This document shows positions 6,985-9,843 of a stretch of 9,843 bases of DNA, piece after piece. The notes under the pieces were generated by a model. The model did not search any database, was not told the DNA's origin, and saw nothing but the letters and a program-made list of their open reading frames with translations. A program made the position numbers and the translations under genes. Positions within the stretch are counted from its first letter, which is position 1. Every line of letters begins with the position of its first letter. The stretch comes from Bradyrhizobiaceae bacterium (GTDB lineage: Bacteria; Pseudomonadota; Alphaproteobacteria; Rhizobiales; Hyphomicrobiaceae): contig CANJPN010000204.1 of the NCBI GenBank assembly GCA_947475855.1, positions 1 through 9,843 on the forward strand, read 5' to 3'.

Positions 6985-8019
6985 TTAAGCCGCCTTCTCC
7001 AGCGTCTTCTGCCACTTGCCGAGGGCGGCCATGCCGTTCATCTTCGCGCGGTGCGAGAAGGCGCGCTGGCCGGCTGCTACGTTCTCGGACTTGCCGCCCC
7101 AGGCCTTAAGGGCAGCGGCCTGCAGGGCGCGACCGTATGAGAAGGTCACGGCCCACGGGAGATTGCCGATCTGGTTGATCAGCGAGAGGTGCTCGGTAGC
7201 AGCCTCGTCGGACTGTCCGCCCGACAGGAAGGCGATACCGGGAACGGCGCCGGGCACGCAGGCTTTGAGAACCTTCACGGTCTTCTCGGCGACTTCCTGG
7301 GCCGATGCCTGCTTGGCGCACTTCTGGCCGGCGATGATCATGTTGGGCTTCAGGACGATGCCCTCGAGCTTCACGTTGGCGTAGTAGAGTTCCTGGAAGG
7401 TTTCCTTCAGCACCCACTCCGTGACGTCGGCGCACTGGTCGATGTCGTGCTTGGAGTGCTCGCCGTCCATCAGCACTTCCGGCTCGACGATCGGTACGAT
7501 ACCGGCTTCCTGGCACAGCGCGGCGTAGCGGGCGAGCGCGTGGGCGTTGGCGTGAACGCTATTGTGGCTCGGGCATTTATCAGCGATCGCGATCACTGCG
7601 CGCCACTTGGCGAAACGCGCGCCGAGCTTGTGGTATTCGGCGAGGCGTTCGCGCAGCCCGTCGAGACCTTCGGTGACGGTTTCGATCTTGGAGGTCGGGC
7701 CGACGAGCGGCTTGGCGCCGGTGTCGACCTTGATGCCGGCGATGGAACCGGAGGTTTTGATGACTTCGGCGAGGGGGGTGCCGTCCTTGGCCTTCTGGCG
7801 GAGTGTCTCGTCATAGAGGATGACGCCGGAGATGTGGTTCTTCATCGCGTCGTTGGCGCGGAACAGCATCTCCCGATAGTCGCGGCGGCTGTCGGCGGTG
7901 GATTCGGTCTTGATCGAGTCGAAGCGCTTCTTGATCGTGCCCGTGCTCTCATCGGCAGCCAGAATGCCCTTGCCAGGTGCGACCATGGCGCGGGCGATAT
8001 CCTCGATGCGTTCCGTCAT
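6985..8019 (-). CDS. fba: Class I fructose-bisphosphate aldolase
   Basis: A cytosolic Schiff-base aldolase of 344 residues. The family interconverts fructose-1,6-bisphosphate with dihydroxyacetone phosphate and glyceraldehyde-3-phosphate in glycolysis, gluconeogenesis and the Calvin cycle. Active-site residues match the rabbit-muscle type: Asp23 in AADES, Lys97 in GIKVDTG, Lys138 in AKWRAV, Glu179 and Glu181 in IVEPEVL, the Schiff-base Lys224 in GIVLKPNMI, Ser266-Gly-Gly in FLSGGQS, and Arg297 in FSYGRALQ. It is unrelated to metal-dependent class II aldolases and to the DhnA-type class I enzyme. The C-terminus ends in KAA and lacks the terminal Tyr of the animal enzyme. AGGAG at 8026-8030 lies 6 nt before ATG 8019. 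It appears monocistronic: an intrinsic terminator follows and a divergent glycosyltransferase lies upstream. The end of gap, on the same strand, lies 1.8 kb upstream. Confidence 0.97.
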   Translation of the reverse strand: MTERIEDIARAMVAPGKGILAADESTGTIKKRFDSIKTESTADSRRDYREMLFRANDAMKNHISGVILYDETLRQKAKDGTPLAEVIKTSGSIAGIKVDTGAKPLVGPTSKIETVTEGLDGLRERLAEYHKLGARFAKWRAVIAIADKCPSHNSVHANAHALARYAALCQEAGIVPIVEPEVLMDGEHSKHDIDQCADVTEWVLKETFQELYYANVKLEGIVLKPNMIIAGQKCAKQASAQEVAEKTVKVLKACVPGAVPGIAFLSGGQSDEAATEHLSLINQIGNLPWAVTFSYGRALQAAALKAWGGKSENVAAGQRAFSHRAKMNGMAALGKWQKTLEKAA

Positions 8020-8114
8020 TTGCCTCTCCTCGATCGTCGAATTTGGGTCGTGTTAGCGCGTCTTATTGCCCCGAACAAGGTGCAAGCGCGACTGAACCGG
8101 GGACACGCCCGCCC

Positions 8115-8131
8115 ATTATATCCGTGGATAT
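8115..8131 (-). promoter_or_regulatory. Consensus -10 box of fba overlapped by a perfect dyad
   Basis: On the minus strand a perfect TATAAT (8120-8115) lies about 95 bp upstream of the aldolase ATG. The -35 region at 17-bp spacing (GCGGCT) is poor, which often indicates dependence on an activator or an extended spacer. The dyad ATATCC-GT-GGATAT (8118-8131) overlaps the -10 hexamer by three bases, which is where a repressor could block RNA polymerase. Both the promoter and the operator role are inference. Confidence 0.4.
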
Positions 8132-8251
8132 GCCGGTAGCCGCTTCGACGCGCCAACAAGAAATTCCAATGAGATTAATCAGACGAATGAGGTTCGCTTA
8201 ACTGTCGAATGAACGTGGGCGGCACCCACCAGAGGCTTTGTGATAGTGGAA

Positions 8252-8265
8252 GGTCCTTCTGGACC
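8252..8265 (+). other. Small hairpin just before the glycosyltransferase start
   Basis: GGTCC (8252-8256) and GGACC (8261-8265) form a perfect 5-bp stem with a TTCT loop, ending 14 nt before ATG 8280. In the mRNA it would flank the ribosome-binding region, where GAG at about -10 is the only weak Shine-Dalgarno. It could tune translation or be chance. Confidence 0.3.
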
Positions 8266-8279
8266 GATGAGATCCCACC

Positions 8280-9494
8280 ATGGACGTGACAATCGTCGAC
8301 GGCGACGTTCCCTATCCCGCGAATTCGGGTAAGCGGCTGCGGTCCCTGAACCTTGTTCTCCCCTTGGCCTCGCGCCATCGGATTACTTACATCGCCCGCT
8401 GCAACTCGAAGGCCGAAGGCGAGACTGCGGCGGATTTCCTGCGCGATCATCGGATCGAGCCGGTGATGATCGAAGCGCCGATCGCCACGAAATCGGGGGC
8501 TGGGTTCTATGGCCGGCTCGCCGCCAATGTCATTTCGGCTGTGCCTTATTCGGTGCAGTCCCATCGGCTCGACGCGATGCGCGCGGCGGCGAGGTCGCAT
8601 GCGTCCCGCAAAAGCGTGGATCTGTGGCAAGTCGAGTGGTTCGGATACCTCTATTGCGTCGAGGGGCTGGGCACGAAGACCGTGCTCAGTGCGCACAACA
8701 TCGAGTCACTGATCTGGCAACGCTATGCCGAGACCGAGGCCAACAGCCTGAAGCGCGCCTATGTACGCGAGCAGTGGCGGAAAATGCTGGCGTTCGAGCG
8801 GCGCTCGTTCGCGTCGGTCGCGCGGGTCGTGGCGGTGAGCGAGCCCGACGTCGCCGTCGGCCGCCAACTCTATGGTGATATCCCGTTCGCGTGCGTCGAC
8901 AATGGCGTCGATACGTCTTTCTTTCGGGAACTGCGGGCCGATCCCACATCGCGCCAGATCCTTTTTCTGGGGGCGCTGGACTGGCGTCCCAATCAGGACG
9001 CGATCGCGATCCTTCTCGACGAGATATTTCCCGCTGTGCGTGCGCGTATGCCCGATGCAAGTCTTGCCATCGTGGGGCGTTCGCCGTCGCCGCGCCTCGT
9101 CGAGCGTGTCCGTTCTACGCCGGGTGTAACGCTGCATGCCGATGTGCCCGATGTCCGCCCGTACCTGGCGGCAAGCGCGATGATGGCTGTGCCGCTGCGC
9201 ATTGGCGGGGGCTCACGGCTGAAGATCATCGAGGCGCTGGCGGCGCGTCTGCCTGTGGTTTCCACGGCGATCGGTGCAGAAGGCCTGAAGCTCGAGCCGG
9301 GTCGGGACATCGATATCGCCGATGAGCCCGCAGCGATAGCCGAAGCGATCGTCGCGCGTTTGATGCGACCTGCTGGGGTTACCGATGCGACGTGGAGTTC
9401 AGTCGCCGGCAACTACGACTGGCCGATCCTGGCCGAACGGCTCGAAGGGATATGGCTCGAGGCAGCGGGCACGAAACGGGCGCTGTCGGCCTGA
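8280..9494 (+). CDS. GT4-type glycosyltransferase (GT-B fold)
   Basis: A glycosyltransferase of 404 residues that should transfer a sugar from a nucleotide-sugar donor onto a lipid, glycan or exopolysaccharide precursor at the inner face of the membrane. No transmembrane segment is seen. The N-terminal acceptor domain begins with PYPANSGKRLRSL (11-23), a GT4-like opening of P-Y-P-x-x-x-G followed by basic residues, and contains AHNIES (138-143). The linker region has the typical VDNGVDTSFF (206-215). The donor domain has FLGALDWRPNQDA (229-241) and the signature VPLRIGGGSRLKIIEALAAR (304-323), whose Arg/Lys and Glu319 bind the donor phosphates and ribose in GT4 enzymes, then LPVVSTAIGAEGL (324-336). 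It resembles the exosortase-associated sugar transferases, but that subfamily assignment is tentative. ATG 8280 is the first good start. It lies alone, divergent from fba and convergent with gap, with no polysaccharide genes beside it. Confidence 0.88.
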   Translation: MDVTIVDGDVPYPANSGKRLRSLNLVLPLASRHRITYIARCNSKAEGETAADFLRDHRIEPVMIEAPIATKSGAGFYGRLAANVISAVPYSVQSHRLDAMRAAARSHASRKSVDLWQVEWFGYLYCVEGLGTKTVLSAHNIESLIWQRYAETEANSLKRAYVREQWRKMLAFERRSFASVARVVAVSEPDVAVGRQLYGDIPFACVDNGVDTSFFRELRADPTSRQILFLGALDWRPNQDAIAILLDEIFPAVRARMPDASLAIVGRSPSPRLVERVRSTPGVTLHADVPDVRPYLAASAMMAVPLRIGGGSRLKIIEALAARLPVVSTAIGAEGLKLEPGRDIDIADEPAAIAEAIVARLMRPAGVTDATWSSVAGNYDWPILAERLEGIWLEAAGTKRALSA

Positions 9495-9588
9495 CGGCCG
9501 GCAACGGCAGGAATTGGCCTTGCATTGAAATCTGCAGGGTCGCCTGAGGGGCTACGTCCATTCCAGCGAACATAGACGGACGGAAGTT

Positions 9589-9656
9589 CGCATAATTTCA
9601 GTATGCGTCCCCGGACGAACGTTCCGACCGCAAGGTCGGAGCGTGCAGATCCGGGG
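9589..9656. ncRNA. Two consecutive hairpins, possible structured RNA or transcript end
   Basis: Hairpin A is CGCATA (9589-9594) paired with TATGCG (9602-9607). Two bases later, hairpin B has an outer stem CCCCGGA (9609-9615) with TCCGGGG (9650-9656), an internal loop, and an 11-bp inner stem (9619-9629 with 9634-9644, one G-U) capped by a GCAA tetraloop of the stable GNRA class. It lies 95-160 bp after the glycosyltransferase stop. No T-run follows on either strand, so it is not a plain intrinsic terminator. It could be a 3'-UTR element, an attenuated terminator or a small RNA. I cannot match it to a known RNA family. Confidence 0.4.
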
Positions 9657-9683
9657 CCTTTGCCCGTTTCAAAAGTGGAAAGA

Positions 9684-9717
9684 TCCCGGATAGCCTTGTG
9701 ATGCTCGGCTTCCGGGA
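9684..9717 (-). terminator. Probable terminator of gap
   Basis: TCCCGGA (9684-9690) pairs with TCCGGGA (9711-9717), and AGCC (9692-9695) pairs with GGCT (9707-9710), leaving a one-base bulge. On the minus strand the stem is followed by a pyrimidine- and T-rich tract (TCTTTCCACTTTT, 9684 down to about 9672). It lies about 70 nt after the gap stop codon and is the likely 3' end of that transcript. The T-tract is interrupted, so this is less certain than the fba terminator. Confidence 0.55.
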
Positions 9718-9786
9718 CCGCAGAAATCTCTATGCTAGCGCCCCTGGCGGCTGCACCGGCTTCGTATCTTCAGCGGCGATGGCTGC

Positions 9787-9843
9787 TCAGAGCAGCTTGC
9801 CCATGGCGACGGCTGTGTCGGCCATGCGGTTGGAGAAGCCCCA
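9787..9843 (-). CDS. gap: Glyceraldehyde-3-phosphate dehydrogenase, C-terminal end only
   Basis: The last 18 codons and TGA stop (9789-9787) of a minus-strand gene that continues beyond the right edge. The peptide WGFSNRMADTAVAMGKLL matches the C-terminal helix of glyceraldehyde-3-phosphate dehydrogenase, where family members have W-Y-D-N-E-W-G-[FY]-S-N-R followed by the end helix. The enzyme oxidises glyceraldehyde-3-phosphate to 1,3-bisphosphoglycerate in central carbon metabolism. Having gap and fba on one strand within 2 kb supports the call. With only 18 residues visible, completeness and cofactor type cannot be judged. Confidence 0.8.
   Translation of the reverse strand, partial: WGFSNRMADTAVAMGKLL

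Noticed and set aside
7189..8139. A 316-codon open frame antisense to the aldolase
   Set aside because: It is a low-complexity Gly/Val/Asp-rich shadow of the aldolase, has no domain, and covers the fba promoter and start region.
9379..9573. A 64-codon minus-strand frame overlapping the glycosyltransferase end
   Set aside because: It overlaps a confident gene, has no recognisable features, and the noncoding half is better explained by hairpins.

Overview
The window is GC-rich (roughly 60-65% by eye), with strong Shine-Dalgarno sites of the AGGAG type. Its gene families, together with short palindromes resembling those scattered in Bradyrhizobium-like genomes, suggest a chromosome of an alphaproteobacterium of the Hyphomicrobiales (Bradyrhizobiaceae/Xanthobacteraceae-like). 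This is inference from protein style and not from a marker gene. I see no insertion sequence, phage gene, tRNA, rRNA or CRISPR array.

Layout, left to right. (1) Positions 2-328 (-): the start of an unrecognised membrane-anchored protein that runs off the left edge. (2) 572-1777 (+): a PcaF-type 3-oxoadipyl-CoA thiolase. (3) 1778-1969: a convergent gap holding two palindromes. (4) 1970-2422 (-): a two-CBS-domain protein. (5) 2641-5677 (-): a probable three-gene operon, transcribed as a divergent Bug/TctC-like binding protein with a GTG start, then a classical Bug/TctC binding protein, then a 3-hydroxyisobutyrate-dehydrogenase-family oxidoreductase. (6) 5845-6804 (+): a D-2-hydroxyacid dehydrogenase, divergent from that operon across a 167-bp gap with two dyads. 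(7) 6805-6984: a second convergent gap, with a palindrome of the same design as the one near 1820 and a clear intrinsic terminator for the next gene. (8) 6985-8019 (-): class I fructose-bisphosphate aldolase, with a consensus -10 box overlapped by a perfect dyad upstream. (9) 8280-9494 (+): a GT4-type glycosyltransferase. (10) 9495-9786: noncoding DNA with three consecutive hairpins. (11) 9787-9843 (-): the last 18 codons of glyceraldehyde-3-phosphate dehydrogenase.

How the genes fit together. The central block (2641-6804) looks like a catabolic locus for an organic, probably hydroxylated, acid. Two periplasmic solute receptors would capture the substrate and two NAD(P)-dependent hydroxyacid dehydrogenases would oxidise it or its product. 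The membrane subunits TctA/TctB are absent, so the receptors would have to use a transporter encoded elsewhere. The thiolase could serve aromatic or dicarboxylate degradation but stands alone here. The right end is a central-carbon region (fba and gap on the same strand) interrupted by an oppositely oriented glycosyltransferase. No pgk lies between them, although gap-pgk-fba clusters are known in this group.

Most of the window is ordinary metabolism. The items most worth a second look are the paired palindromes at both convergent gene ends, the structured 9589-9717 region, the dyad on the fba -10 box, the divergent dehydrogenase substrate loop, and the uncharacterised membrane protein cut by the left edge. 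I found no convincing new multi-gene system.
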